Assembly: GCF_037478135.1 (NCBI RefSeq)
Contig: NZ_JBBHDV010000013.1
Span: 52,540 to 116,539 of the forward strand
From: Denitratimonas sp037478135
Lineage (GTDB): Bacteria > Pseudomonadota > Gammaproteobacteria > Xanthomonadales > Xanthomonadaceae
Direction: 5' to 3'
DNA length: 64,000 bases
In this document: positions 55,932-64,000 of the stretch, in pieces
How positions within the stretch are numbered: the stretch's first letter is position 1
How the letters are laid out: every line of letters starts with the position of its first letter
Notes under the pieces: generated by a model
Seen by the model: only the letters and a program-made list of their open reading frames with translations
Database searches by the model: none
What the model was told of the DNA's origin: nothing
Made by a program: the position numbers and the translations under genes

Positions 55932-56825
55932 ATGAGTGAAACCCCATTCCACGCCGGCCTGGTGGCCGTCATCGGCCGTCCCAACGTCGGCAAGTCCACG
56001 CTGATCAACGCCATGGTCGGCTACAAGGTCAGCATTGTTTCGGCCCGCCCGCAGACCACGCGGCACCGCATTCTGGGTATCGACAGCAGCCCGGACGGAC
56101 AGATCGTGTTTGTCGATACGCCCGGCCTGCACAGCGACGGCAAGCGCGCCATCAACCGCTACATGAACCGCGCCGCCCGCGGTGCGCTGGCCGATGTCCA
56201 GCTGTGCGTGCTGGTGATCGAGGCCGGCCAGTGGCGCGACGAGGACGAGGCCGCCTGGCAGGTGGCGCGCGACAGCGGCCTGCCTTGCGTGCTGGTGATC
56301 AACAAGGTTGACCGCATCCGCGACAAGGGCGAGCTGCTGCCGTTCATCGCCACGGTCACGCAGGAGCGTGAGTTTGCCGAGGTGTTTCCGGTATCGGCGG
56401 AAAAGGGCGTGGCGCTGGATGATCTGCGGCGCGGCCTGCTGCGCCTGTTGCCGGCGTCCGAGCCGCTGTACGGCGAAGACGAGGTCACTGACCGCAGCGA
56501 ACGTTTCCTCGTGGCCGAGCTGATCCGCGAGCAGCTGATGCGCCAACTCGGCGCCGAACTCCCCTATGCCACCACGGTGATGATCGAGCGTTTCGCCGAT
56601 GAGGAACGGATGTTGCGCATCTCGGCCACGATCTTCGTCGAACGCGATGGCCAGAAAGCGATCGTGATCGGTGCCGGCGGCAGCCGCATGCGCTCGATCG
56701 GGCAGGCAGCACGGCTGGCAATCGAATCGCAGTTCGAACGCAAGGTGTTCCTGGAACTGTGGTGCAAGGTGCGCGAAGCCTGGTCGGACAACGAGAACGC
56801 GCTGCGCGGGTTTGGGTATGAGTGA
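55932..56825 (+). CDS. era: GTPase Era
   Basis: 297 residues. G1 GRPNVGKSTLINAMVG, G2 region SARPQTTRHRILGI, G3 DTPGLH, G4 INKVDRI; the C-terminal KH domain includes GAGGSRMRSIGQAARLAIE. Needed for 16S rRNA maturation. Follows rnc by 15 bp in the usual rnc-era-recO order. Confidence 0.97.
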   Translation: MSETPFHAGLVAVIGRPNVGKSTLINAMVGYKVSIVSARPQTTRHRILGIDSSPDGQIVFVDTPGLHSDGKRAINRYMNRAARGALADVQLCVLVIEAGQWRDEDEAAWQVARDSGLPCVLVINKVDRIRDKGELLPFIATVTQEREFAEVFPVSAEKGVALDDLRRGLLRLLPASEPLYGEDEVTDRSERFLVAELIREQLMRQLGAELPYATTVMIERFADEERMLRISATIFVERDGQKAIVIGAGGSRMRSIGQAARLAIESQFERKVFLELWCKVREAWSDNENALRGFGYE

Positions 56826-56829
56826 AGCA

Positions 56830-56922
56830 GGGATTGGGGATGCGGGATTTGGGATTGGATAAAGCCTGCGGTCCGTAGTCAGCTGCTTTCACGAATCCCC
56901 AATCCCGACTCCCGAATCCCGG
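56830..56922. repeat. GGGATTGGGGAT-type inverted repeat between era and recO
   Basis: GGGATTGGGGATGCGGGATT... (56830-56858) faces its near reverse complement (56892-56922). The same family occurs at 58275-58444. It fills the era-recO gap, ending 9 bp before the recO ATG, so it lies in the leader of recO. Confidence 0.75.
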
Positions 56923-56931
56923 CCGCATCCC

Positions 56932-57747
56932 ATGGACCTCCAGCCCGCCTTTATCCTGCATGCGCGCGCTTATCGTGAAACCAGTCTGCTGCTGGATGCC
57001 TTCACTCGCGATCATGGCCGTGTCGGGCTGATTGCGCGTGGTGTGCGCGGCGCGCGTGGGCAGGCCACGCGGGCGGCGCTGCAACCGTTGCAGCCGCTGC
57101 TGCTTTCCTGGCGCGGGCAGGGCGAGCTGTGGACCTTGACCTCGACCGAGGCTGCCGGCGCTGCGCTGGCGCTGCGTGGCGACGCGCTGTTGTCCGGTTT
57201 CTACCTCAATGAACTGCTGCTGCGTCTGCTTCCACGGCACGATCCGCATGCGGCGCTGTTCTGGCGCTATGCCGAATGCGTGAATGCGCTGGCTGCGGGT
57301 GAGCCGGCGGGCTGGGAGCTGCGCCGTTTCGAGCGCGACCTGCTCGACGCGCTGGGCTATGGTCTGGAGTTGTCCGTCGATGCAGAGGATGGAACGCCGT
57401 TGCAGGCGGAAGGGCGTTATCGCTTCGATCCCGAATCCGGCCCCGGCCGGGTCTGGGGCGAGCGCGCCAGCAGTGGCAGCATTTCCGGAGCGGCGCTGAT
57501 CGCGCTGCGTGATGATGTCGCGCCTGGAGCAACGGAACTGCGCGAATTGCGCCGCCTGATGCGCGGTGTGCTGCTGCACCATCTGGGCGGGCGTGAATTG
57601 CGTTCGTGGCAGGTGCTGGCGGATCTGGCGCAGCGTGGCCCGCGGCCGCCTGGTGCCCGTGCTGGTGTAGAGGATGCCGGGCTGGATGGGACTTTGCCCG
57701 ATGCCACTGCGCCCGAAAATGCTGTGCCTGAAGATGCCGATCCGTGA
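56932..57747 (+). CDS. recO: DNA repair protein RecO
   Basis: 271 residues. The OB-fold N-terminus reads PAFILHARAYRETSLLLDAFTRDHGRVGLIARGVRG; the middle has LSGFYLNELLLRLLPRHDPH and the C-terminus RRLMRGVLLHHLGGRELRS. Works with RecR to load RecA at gaps. The last ~35 residues are a low-complexity tail (GLDGTLPDATAPENAVPEDAD). Confidence 0.94.
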   Translation: MDLQPAFILHARAYRETSLLLDAFTRDHGRVGLIARGVRGARGQATRAALQPLQPLLLSWRGQGELWTLTSTEAAGAALALRGDALLSGFYLNELLLRLLPRHDPHAALFWRYAECVNALAAGEPAGWELRRFERDLLDALGYGLELSVDAEDGTPLQAEGRYRFDPESGPGRVWGERASSGSISGAALIALRDDVAPGATELRELRRLMRGVLLHHLGGRELRSWQVLADLAQRGPRPPGARAGVEDAGLDGTLPDATAPENAVPEDADP

Positions 57748-57759
57748 GAGCCGCAGCAC

Positions 57760-58263
57760 TCAGCCGCTGTAATCCACCGCAAGAATCGCGTATCCACGCC
57801 GCCCGCCGGGCAGTTCTACTTCAAGTTCGTCATCGCCGCGCTTGCCCAGCAACGCCCGCGCCAGTGGCGAGTCGATACTGATCCGGCCCTGCGCAGCATC
57901 GGTTTCATCCGGCCCGACGATGCGGTAGCGCAGGCTGTCGCCGCTTTCCAGATCCTCCAACTCCACCCAGGCGCCGAAATACACGGCGCGCGGATCGCTT
58001 GGCATGGTCTCGATCACCTTGAGCACTTCCAGCCGCTTGCTGAGATAGCGCACGCGCCGGTCGATTTCGCCCAATTGCTTCTTGCGATAGCTGTATTCGG
58101 CGTTCTCCGAACGGTCGCCTTCGGCGGCAGCAGCGGCCAGCGCCTTGACCACTTCCGGGCGCTGCTCCTTCCACAGATGGTTGAGTTCCTCGCGCAATCG
58201 CTCGAAACCTTCGCGGGTGATCACCGCTGTGGATGCAGGAGCAGGAGGACGCCAGCGGCTCAT
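57760..58263 (-). CDS. greB: Transcription elongation factor GreB
   Basis: 167 residues. The N-terminal coiled coil contains LREELNHLWKEQRPEVVKAL..EGDRSENAEYSYRKKQLGEIDRRVRYLSKRLE, with the acidic tip; the C-terminal domain has DSPLARALLGKRGDDELEV. Rescues backtracked RNA polymerase by stimulating transcript cleavage. Convergent with recO. Confidence 0.96.
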   Translation of the reverse strand: MSRWRPPAPASTAVITREGFERLREELNHLWKEQRPEVVKALAAAAAEGDRSENAEYSYRKKQLGEIDRRVRYLSKRLEVLKVIETMPSDPRAVYFGAWVELEDLESGDSLRYRIVGPDETDAAQGRISIDSPLARALLGKRGDDELEVELPGGRRGYAILAVDYSG

Positions 58264-58274
58264 GGGTTTGGGGC

Positions 58275-58444
58275 AGGGGTTGGGGATGACGGTATCCGGG
58301 ATTGGGAAGAGCAGCGTGCCCCGGATGCGCGGGTGAAGGCAAGGATTTCGGATACGCTTTGCTGTGAAAGTGTCCGCTCATCGGCTCCGTTCCATCTGGC
58401 TGCCACTTCTGACAAATCCCGAATCCTGTCATCCCCAATCCCGG
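58275..58444. repeat. Second copy of the GGGATTGGGGAT-type inverted repeat
   Basis: Arms at 58275-58306 (AGGGGTTGGGGATGACGG...) and 58413-58444 (...GTCATCCCCAATCCCGG) are inverted and about 106 bp apart. They lie between the divergent greB and rhomboid genes and end 6 bp before the rhomboid ATG. Confidence 0.72.
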
Positions 58445-58450
58445 CTGCCC

Positions 58451-59956
58451 ATGCTCATCCTGCCGCTGCACCGCCCGCTGACCCGCGCCACGTTCCCGTT
58501 TGTCACAGCCGTGCTGATCATGCTGAACATTGCAGTGTTCGCATTGTTTCAGAGTGGCGATGGTGCACGTCTGGCGGCCACGCAGGAGTGGTACGCGCGT
58601 TCCGGGCTGGCGGCGCTGGAATGGCCGGGATATCTGGCGCATCTGGAAACCCTGGACCTGACGCAACAGCAGGAACAGGCGCTGGCACTGCCGGAAGACG
58701 AGCGCGCCGCGGCACTGTTCATGGCGCGCCTGACGGACGTGCGGTTGGATGCGGCGCTGCGGATTTCGACAGCAACCGAAGAACACACCTCGCAAGCACG
58801 CGCGCTGACGCCTGCCGGAAGCAAGGATGCCGATGCCGCGCAGCTTTCCCGCCTGCAGGCCGAATACGACCGTCGCATGGCGCAGATCCCGACCTGGCGT
58901 TTCCTGCAGCGCCACTCGGAGCTGGATCCGGTGCGGCTGCTGGCACACGCCTTCCTGCACGGCGACGTGATGCACCTGCTGGGCAATATGTTCTTCCTGG
59001 CGGCGCTCGGCCTGCTGGTGGAAGGTGCGCTGGGACCATGGCGGTTTGCGTTGCTGTATCTGCTGGGCGCGGCGGGTGCGGGGCTGTTTTCAGCGGCATG
59101 GAACTGGGGCACGCCCGGTGGCGGCCTCGGTGCCTCCGGCGCGATCGCGGCCTTGATGGGCGCGTTCTGCGTGTTGTGGGGCACGCGCCCGGTGCGTTTT
59201 TTCTGGTGGTTCTTCGTGCTGTTCGATTACGTGCGCAAGCCCGCGATCTGGCTGCTGCCGGCCTGGGTCGGCTGGGAGGCGCTGAACATGCTGTTCAACC
59301 GCGGCACCGGGGTCGGCTTCGATGCGCATCTGGGTGGTCTGCTGACCGGTGCGCTGGCTGGCTGGGCCTTGGTGCGCAGCGGGCAGGTGCGGCACGATTT
59401 TCTTGACGATGCCGATGTTCCGCCGGATGTTGAAAAAGTGCTGGTGCAGGCGCGCGAATGGCTGGGCCGGATGCAACTGCCCGAAGCCGACGCGCTGCTG
59501 GCCGAACTGGATGAAGCACTTCCCGGTCGCCTGGACGTCGCGCTGCTGCGGCATCGGGTCGCGTTGCTGGGCGGCAATGCCACTGCTGCGCGCCAGCGTG
59601 CGCTGCGTGCGCTGGAAATCGACGCCGCCCATGCCGGAGAAGTGGCACGGCAGCTGGCCTTGCTGGAAGAGGCGCTGCCGCTGGAGCGGCCGATCCCGCC
59701 GGGCGCATGGCGCCAGCAGCTGCGGCGGCGCTGGATGGCGCTGGGTTGCCATGCCGAAGTCGAACGCCTGCTGGAGCGTTGGCTGGCCGACGATGCCAGC
59801 GCCACGCACTGGTTCGAACTGGCGCTGCGGCGACACGGTGCCGGCGACGAGGCCGGCTTCCATCGTCTGTTGCGGATCGTGCAGCAGCGTTTTCCGCTGG
59901 CGCCGGAAGCGGCCAAGGCGCGTTTTCTGCTGGAGCAGGCAACCGGCACCGCCTGA
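58451..59956 (+). CDS. Rhomboid-family intramembrane serine protease with C-terminal soluble domain
   Basis: 501 residues. Rhomboid core: HLLGNMFFLAALGLLVEG (His/Asn), catalytic Ser in LGASGAIAALMGAF, catalytic His in FDAHLGGLLTGALAG. A ~100-residue insert separates the first helix from the core, and the last ~200 residues are a helical, TPR-like domain (REWLGRMQLPEADALLAEL...). Cleaves substrates within the inner membrane; target unknown. Start chosen at 58451 because it follows the repeat and opens the first helix. Confidence 0.9.
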   Translation: MLILPLHRPLTRATFPFVTAVLIMLNIAVFALFQSGDGARLAATQEWYARSGLAALEWPGYLAHLETLDLTQQQEQALALPEDERAAALFMARLTDVRLDAALRISTATEEHTSQARALTPAGSKDADAAQLSRLQAEYDRRMAQIPTWRFLQRHSELDPVRLLAHAFLHGDVMHLLGNMFFLAALGLLVEGALGPWRFALLYLLGAAGAGLFSAAWNWGTPGGGLGASGAIAALMGAFCVLWGTRPVRFFWWFFVLFDYVRKPAIWLLPAWVGWEALNMLFNRGTGVGFDAHLGGLLTGALAGWALVRSGQVRHDFLDDADVPPDVEKVLVQAREWLGRMQLPEADALLAELDEALPGRLDVALLRHRVALLGGNATAARQRALRALEIDAAHAGEVARQLALLEEALPLERPIPPGAWRQQLRRRWMALGCHAEVERLLERWLADDASATHWFELALRRHGAGDEAGFHRLLRIVQQRFPLAPEAAKARFLLEQATGTA

Positions 59957-59969
59957 GCGCGGTGAAGGG

Positions 59970-61208
59970 TCAGTCAGCCGGCAGTTTCGCGATGGCCTGC
60001 GTGATGCGTGCTCGCGCTTCAGGTTCCAGATCGCGGCCGATGTATTCCAGAATCTGGCGCGCCAGCGGTACCCGGTCGCGTTGCACCAGCAGGGCGGTCA
60101 CGTCCAGCGTCCAGTCCACGCGCGCCGGTTCGCGTGGCCAGCGCTTGAGCATCGCCAGCCACAGATCGATCGCCAGCTGTGCCTGGCCGGTATCGCGGGC
60201 GCGCAATGCCAGACGGTGGCCGTCCTCGGGTTGTTGCAGGGTGAAGGTGCGTTCGGCGTCGAGTGATTCGCGCGCCACGGCCAGTGCGCGGCGCTCCTGT
60301 TTTTCCAGCAGCAACAGGTTCAGGTAGAGGCCGGCGTGCTGCAACAGCGCGGCCTTGTCGTTGCGGCTGCGAAGCAGCTTGCGGTACAGCTCGTGCGCGT
60401 CCATCGGCACCGCACGGTCGCGCATTTCATCTTCGAGCCGGGCGATGGCGGCATCGGCCTGCCCATCGGCGACCAGTGCCTGGGTTTCTTCCATCAGGTC
60501 GGTATCGCGGGTGCGCAGCTTCGGCTTGCCGTGGATTTCGCCAGGTTCGAAGCCCAGTTCCTCGTGGTACTGGAACACCAGATAGCCCATCAGGTGGAAG
60601 GTCGCGAACAGGCCCCAGAGCGTGGCCGCGCGCAGCAGCAGATCGGCCAGCAGCATCGGCATCAGCATCTGCAGCCAGTGTCCTGCGGTGGCGGCGCTGG
60701 CCTGGATCACGAACAGCAGGCCGAAAGCCGCAAAGTACGGGCCACCGATGCGGCGCATGATTTCCAGCGCGGTGGACGGATCCATCGCGCGGCCGAGACT
60801 GCCGTCAATCGCCAGCGAAATGATCGCGCCAGGCAGCAGCAGGGACAGCAGCAGGATCGCGACGATGCCCAGCCCGATGCCGCCGATCAGCATGCAGGCC
60901 ACGAACAGGATCAGCACCAGTATGTACAGCACAAGGAAACGCCAGACCACGCCGTTGTCGGTATGCGTGGTGATCTCCGGCGCATCCATCTGGCCGTGCG
61001 CGGTGCGCACCAGGATTTCGAAGGCGTAGCGGTAGATCGCCAGCCACACCACCGCGCCCAGGATGAAGCCGACCAGGCCGGGCAGCAGCCCCAGCAGGCC
61101 GGCCACGCTGAAGGTGATCAGGCTGACCAGCGCGGCACCACGGAACGGATACAGCGCGATCTGGTTCAGACGGTTCCAGAACGGCTCGGGCGTGGCATTC
61201 GTGTTCAT
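59970..61208 (-). CDS. Polytopic membrane protein with soluble C-terminal half, unknown function
   Basis: 412 residues from MNTNATPEPFWNRLNQIAL. The first ~230 residues hold about six hydrophobic helices (e.g. LVSLITFSVAGLLGLLPGLV); the rest is helical and TPR-like (ALVADGQADAAIARLEDEM, GHRLALRARDTGQAQLAIDL). The layout resembles DUF4013-like proteins, without certainty. Converges on the rhomboid gene. Confidence 0.72.
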   Translation of the reverse strand: MNTNATPEPFWNRLNQIALYPFRGAALVSLITFSVAGLLGLLPGLVGFILGAVVWLAIYRYAFEILVRTAHGQMDAPEITTHTDNGVVWRFLVLYILVLILFVACMLIGGIGLGIVAILLLSLLLPGAIISLAIDGSLGRAMDPSTALEIMRRIGGPYFAAFGLLFVIQASAATAGHWLQMLMPMLLADLLLRAATLWGLFATFHLMGYLVFQYHEELGFEPGEIHGKPKLRTRDTDLMEETQALVADGQADAAIARLEDEMRDRAVPMDAHELYRKLLRSRNDKAALLQHAGLYLNLLLLEKQERRALAVARESLDAERTFTLQQPEDGHRLALRARDTGQAQLAIDLWLAMLKRWPREPARVDWTLDVTALLVQRDRVPLARQILEYIGRDLEPEARARITQAIAKLPAD

Positions 61209-61329
61209 CGGGTACGGGCGGCTGGAACAGGGCCGGAAAGCATGGCGCAAGCGCGCTTTCCGGTCCATCGCGGCGGCAGTTGCGGCGACGATGCAGTAGG
61301 CTTGGCGGGTTATCCATGGAGGAAGTCCG

Positions 61330-62181
61330 ATGTCCCGCAGCAATCCGCAGCACGCCGTCTGGCGCACCGCGATCGAAGGTGCCTGGGAGCGCCGTGCCGA
61401 GTTGACCATCGCCGAAATCGACGGCGCCACGCGTCCGCTGGTGGACGAAGTGCTGGAAGCGGTCGAGCGCGGCGAATTGCGCATCGCGCAGCCGGCGCCC
61501 GACGGCAACGGCTGGCAGGTCAATGAGTGGTTGAAGAAGGCTGTGCTGCTGTCGTTCCGGGTCAGCGAAAGCGAACTGATCGAAGCTGATCCGGCCTCGT
61601 TCTGGGACAAGGTTCCACTGCGCTTTGCCGCTGCCGATGAGGCCACCTTCCGCGAAGTCGGTGCGCGCGTGGTGCCTGGCGCCATCGTGCGGCGCGGCGC
61701 CCACATCGGACGTGACGTGGTGCTGATGCCCAGCTTCATCAATATCGGTGCCTATGTCGGGCCCGGCACGATGGTCGATACCTGGGCCACAGTCGGTTCC
61801 TGCGCGCAGATCGGCGCGCGCTGCCATATTTCCGGCGGTGCCGGCATCGGCGGCGTGCTGGAGCCGCTGCAGGCCGCGCCCACGATCATCGAGGACGACT
61901 GCTTCATCGGCGCCCGTTCCGAGGTGGTGGAAGGGGTGATCGTGGAGCAGGGCAGCGTCATCGGCATGGGCGTGTTTCTGGGCCAGTCCACCCGTATCTA
62001 CGACCGCGCCAGCGGCGAGATCAGCTACGGCCGGATTCCGGCCGGCAGCGTCGTGGTGTCAGGCTCGTTGCCGGCCGCCGATGGCAGCCATTCGCTGTAT
62101 TGCGCGGTGATCGTCAAGCGGGTGGATGCCAAGACCCGCGCCAAGACCTCGATCAATGAGCTGCTGCGGAGCGGGGCATGA
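61330..62181 (+). CDS. dapD: Tetrahydrodipicolinate N-succinyltransferase DapD
   Basis: 283 residues. The left-handed beta-helix hexapeptides are clear (VVLMPSFINIGAYVGPGTMV, WATVGSCAQIG, CHISGGAGIGGVLEP). GGAGGAAG precedes the ATG. Succinylates tetrahydrodipicolinate in lysine/diaminopimelate synthesis, with dapE downstream acting two steps later. Confidence 0.95.
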   Translation: MSRSNPQHAVWRTAIEGAWERRAELTIAEIDGATRPLVDEVLEAVERGELRIAQPAPDGNGWQVNEWLKKAVLLSFRVSESELIEADPASFWDKVPLRFAAADEATFREVGARVVPGAIVRRGAHIGRDVVLMPSFINIGAYVGPGTMVDTWATVGSCAQIGARCHISGGAGIGGVLEPLQAAPTIIEDDCFIGARSEVVEGVIVEQGSVIGMGVFLGQSTRIYDRASGEISYGRIPAGSVVVSGSLPAADGSHSLYCAVIVKRVDAKTRAKTSINELLRSGA

Positions 62182-62534
62182 GCGTGCAACTGTTCGGCCT
62201 GGACAACTGCGACACCTGCCGCAAGGCGCGCAACTGGCTGACGCGATTCGAGATCGAGTACAGCTTCAGCGACTACCGCGCACAGCGCATCGAGCCGGCC
62301 ACGCTCAAATCCTGGGCCACGCAGCTGGGTGGCTGGGATGCACTGATCAATCGCGCCTCGACCACCTGGCGCAACCTGCCGCCCAACCGCAAGACACCCG
62401 GTTCGGATCCGGAGTGGCAGCTGCTGTTGAAGGAATACCCGCAGCTGATCAAGCGCCCGGTGGTGCTCACGCCCGATGGCGTGGTGTCGGTGGGCTTCAA
62501 GGATGCGGCGTTCAAACAGCGCTTCGGAGTCTGA
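62178..62534 (+). CDS. ArsC/Spx-family thioredoxin-fold protein (YffB-like)
   Basis: 118 residues. Redox-type motif CDTCRKARNWL, then TTWRNLPPN and LIKRPVVLTPDGVVSVGF as in the YffB subgroup. Start overlaps dapD by ATGA, and YffB is next to dapE in E. coli too. True arsenate reduction is unlikely for this subgroup; function is unknown. Confidence 0.88.
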   Translation: MSVQLFGLDNCDTCRKARNWLTRFEIEYSFSDYRAQRIEPATLKSWATQLGGWDALINRASTTWRNLPPNRKTPGSDPEWQLLLKEYPQLIKRPVVLTPDGVVSVGFKDAAFKQRFGV

Positions 62535-62614
62535 GGCGCGATGCATAGGAATCCGGCGACGTTCCGACACGTTCCGGGCTGATCTGTTCCCCGTTTCCAT
62601 CCTGACCTGCTGCC

Positions 62615-63766
62615 ATGTCCGATGTCCTTGAACTTTGCTGCGAACTGCTGCGCCGCCCTTCCATCACGCCGCAGGACGCCGGCTGTCAGGCGCTGATCGC
62701 CGAGCGGCTCCGGAACAGCGGTTTCAGCATCCGCGAGCTGCCGTTCGGTGAAGTGGAAAACCTCTGGGCCACGCATGGCAGTGGTGGCCCGGTGCTGTGC
62801 TTCCTCGGCCATACCGATGTGGTGCCGACCGGCCCGCGCGAGGCCTGGAGCCAGGACCCGTTCGAGCCGACGATCCGGGATGGCCGGCTCTACGCGCGCG
62901 GCGCGGCCGACATGAAAGCCTCGGTCGCGGCGATGGTGCTGGCGCTGGAGCAGTTCGTCGCCGCGCATCCGGACCATCCGGGCACGATCGCGCTGCTGCT
63001 GACTTCGGATGAAGAGGGTGATGCGATCGATGGCGTGCGCGCGGTCGCCGCGCATTTCCGCGCCACCGGGCAGCGCATCGATGCCTGCCTGGTCGGCGAA
63101 CCCAGCGCCGCCGTGCAACTGGGCGATACCGTGCGCATCGGGCGTCGCGGTTCGCTGTCGGCGCGGCTCACGGTCAACGGCGTGCAGGGCCATGTGGCCT
63201 ATCCGCAGCTGGCCGACAATCCGGTGCACCGCGCCTTGCCGGTGCTGGCACAACTGGCGGGCAAGCGCTGGGACGAGGGCGATGCGGACTTTCCCCCGAC
63301 CAGTTTCCAGATCTCCAATATCGCCGCCGGCACTGGTGCCAACAACGTGATTCCTGGCGCGCTGGAAGTGCATTTCAACTTCCGCTATTCGCCACGCTGG
63401 AGCGCGGATGCGCTGCGCGAGGCGGTCGAACAGATGCTGCGCGACGCCGATGTCGATTTCACGCTGGACTGGCATCTTTCCGGCGAACCGTTTTTCACCG
63501 CCGACGGCCCGTTGCGTGCCGCGGTGCGCGCTGCCGTGTTGGAACACACCGGCCAGTTGCCTGAGGAGAACACCGCCGGCGGCACCTCCGATGGCCGCTT
63601 CATCGCGCCGCTCGGTGCGCAGGTGGTGGAGCTGGGGCCGCTCAATGCCAGCATCCACAAGGTGGACGAGTACGTGCCGGTGGACGAGTTGCAACGCCTG
63701 CCGGCGCTGTATCTGGATATCGCGTGCAGGATGTTGCTGGCTGATTCCGGTCGGAATGGGGTCTGA
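62615..63766 (+). CDS. dapE: Succinyl-diaminopimelate desuccinylase DapE
   Basis: 383 residues. Zinc ligands and catalytic residues: CFLGHTDVVPTGP, ARGAADMKASVAAM, LTSDEEGDAIDG; NTAGGTSDGRFIAP near the end. Removes succinate to give LL-diaminopimelate for lysine and murein. Confidence 0.96.
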   Translation: MSDVLELCCELLRRPSITPQDAGCQALIAERLRNSGFSIRELPFGEVENLWATHGSGGPVLCFLGHTDVVPTGPREAWSQDPFEPTIRDGRLYARGAADMKASVAAMVLALEQFVAAHPDHPGTIALLLTSDEEGDAIDGVRAVAAHFRATGQRIDACLVGEPSAAVQLGDTVRIGRRGSLSARLTVNGVQGHVAYPQLADNPVHRALPVLAQLAGKRWDEGDADFPPTSFQISNIAAGTGANNVIPGALEVHFNFRYSPRWSADALREAVEQMLRDADVDFTLDWHLSGEPFFTADGPLRAAVRAAVLEHTGQLPEENTAGGTSDGRFIAPLGAQVVELGPLNASIHKVDEYVPVDELQRLPALYLDIACRMLLADSGRNGV

Positions 63767-63880
63767 TGGCGGGAGTCGGTGGATAAGTGCGTGTGGCCGG
63801 GCAAGAGATATCCATGCTGGCGATGACATCATGGAGATGAAGAAGGCCGGCCCCGGGTGCGGCGGCGCCTTACCTGATGG

Positions 63881-63978
63881 GGTGGACTCCTCCTCCCAGG
63901 GACGGCATTGCGATGTGCCAGAGTGCGGCGAGCCGAGGAGGCATCGTTCGCAAACCAAAATGAAAGGAGGAGTCCGCC
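63881..63978 (+). promoter_or_regulatory. Inverted repeat able to mask the ribosome binding site of the last gene
   Basis: GGTGGACTCCTCCT at 63881-63894 pairs with AGGAGGAGTCCGCC at 63965-63978 (14 bp, one G-U), with a 70-base loop. The right arm contains the Shine-Dalgarno GGAGG and ends at the ATG of the following gene. This would fit a leader that opens on a signal. Confidence 0.55.
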
Positions 63979-64000
63979 ATGAATCGTACCCAATCGTCCG
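63979..64000 (+). CDS. Start of a gene cut by the right edge
   Basis: ATG at 63979 with AAAGGAGGAG just upstream reads MNRTQSS before the window ends. Too short to identify. Confidence 0.6.

Overview
The window is one contiguous piece of a GC-rich chromosome, most likely from a gammaproteobacterium of the Lysobacteraceae (Xanthomonadaceae). The reasons are the copL-copA-copB copper operon, the order exbB-exbD-msbA-lpxK-kdsB, the stress/translation block rpoE-rseA-mucD-lepA-lepB-rnc-era-recO, and the interspersed inverted repeats typical of this group. It is not a mobile element: I found no integrase, transposase, tRNA, rRNA or CRISPR array.

Left part (1-17.6 kb). A secreted subtilisin-type protease, cut by the left edge, and a YggS-type PLP-binding protein are followed by what looks like an oxygen-response neighbourhood. 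An FNR-family regulator is translationally coupled to a HemN-like protein that has lost its radical-SAM motif. A PLP decarboxylase and a 79-residue protein with a Cys-rich tail come next. Divergent from them is ubiD-ubiU-ubiV, the oxygen-independent ubiquinone hydroxylation pair with its decarboxylase. A few kb further, past a nonsense-mutated LD-carboxypeptidase and fabB-fabA, lies the third pathway component, UbiT, encoded here as the C-terminal half of one frame whose N-terminal half is an AroQ-type chorismate mutase domain with its catalytic residues intact. Three FNR-like palindromes (TTGAC-N4-GTCA/ATCA type) lie in front of the hemN-like operon, ubiD and the chorismate mutase-UbiT gene, so these genes probably form one anaerobic regulon.

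Middle (17.6-33.3 kb). A 13-kb defence island carries a helicase with a C-terminal DUF3883-like domain, a DUF1156 adenine methylase and a DUF499 ATPase. Between these core genes are a Fic protein, a NYN-domain nuclease, an AbiU2-like HEPN protein, a DUF1016 PDDEXK nuclease, and a likely 59-nt small RNA on the opposite strand with its own consensus promoter and terminator. A HerA-like DUF853 ATPase and a VapBC-like toxin-antitoxin pair follow.

Right part (33.3-64 kb) is mostly core chromosome: lytic transglycosylase, ExbBD, lipid A/Kdo genes, copper resistance, a transporter, a radical SAM protein, a fatty-acid oxidation multienzyme, the sigma-E operon with an autoregulatory-type promoter, lepA/lepB/rnc/era/recO, greB, a rhomboid protease, and dapD-arsC-like-dapE. 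The last 120 bases hold an inverted repeat that would pair with the ribosome binding site of a gene starting 22 bases before the right edge.

All family assignments come from reading motifs and remembered family sequences; no database search was run.
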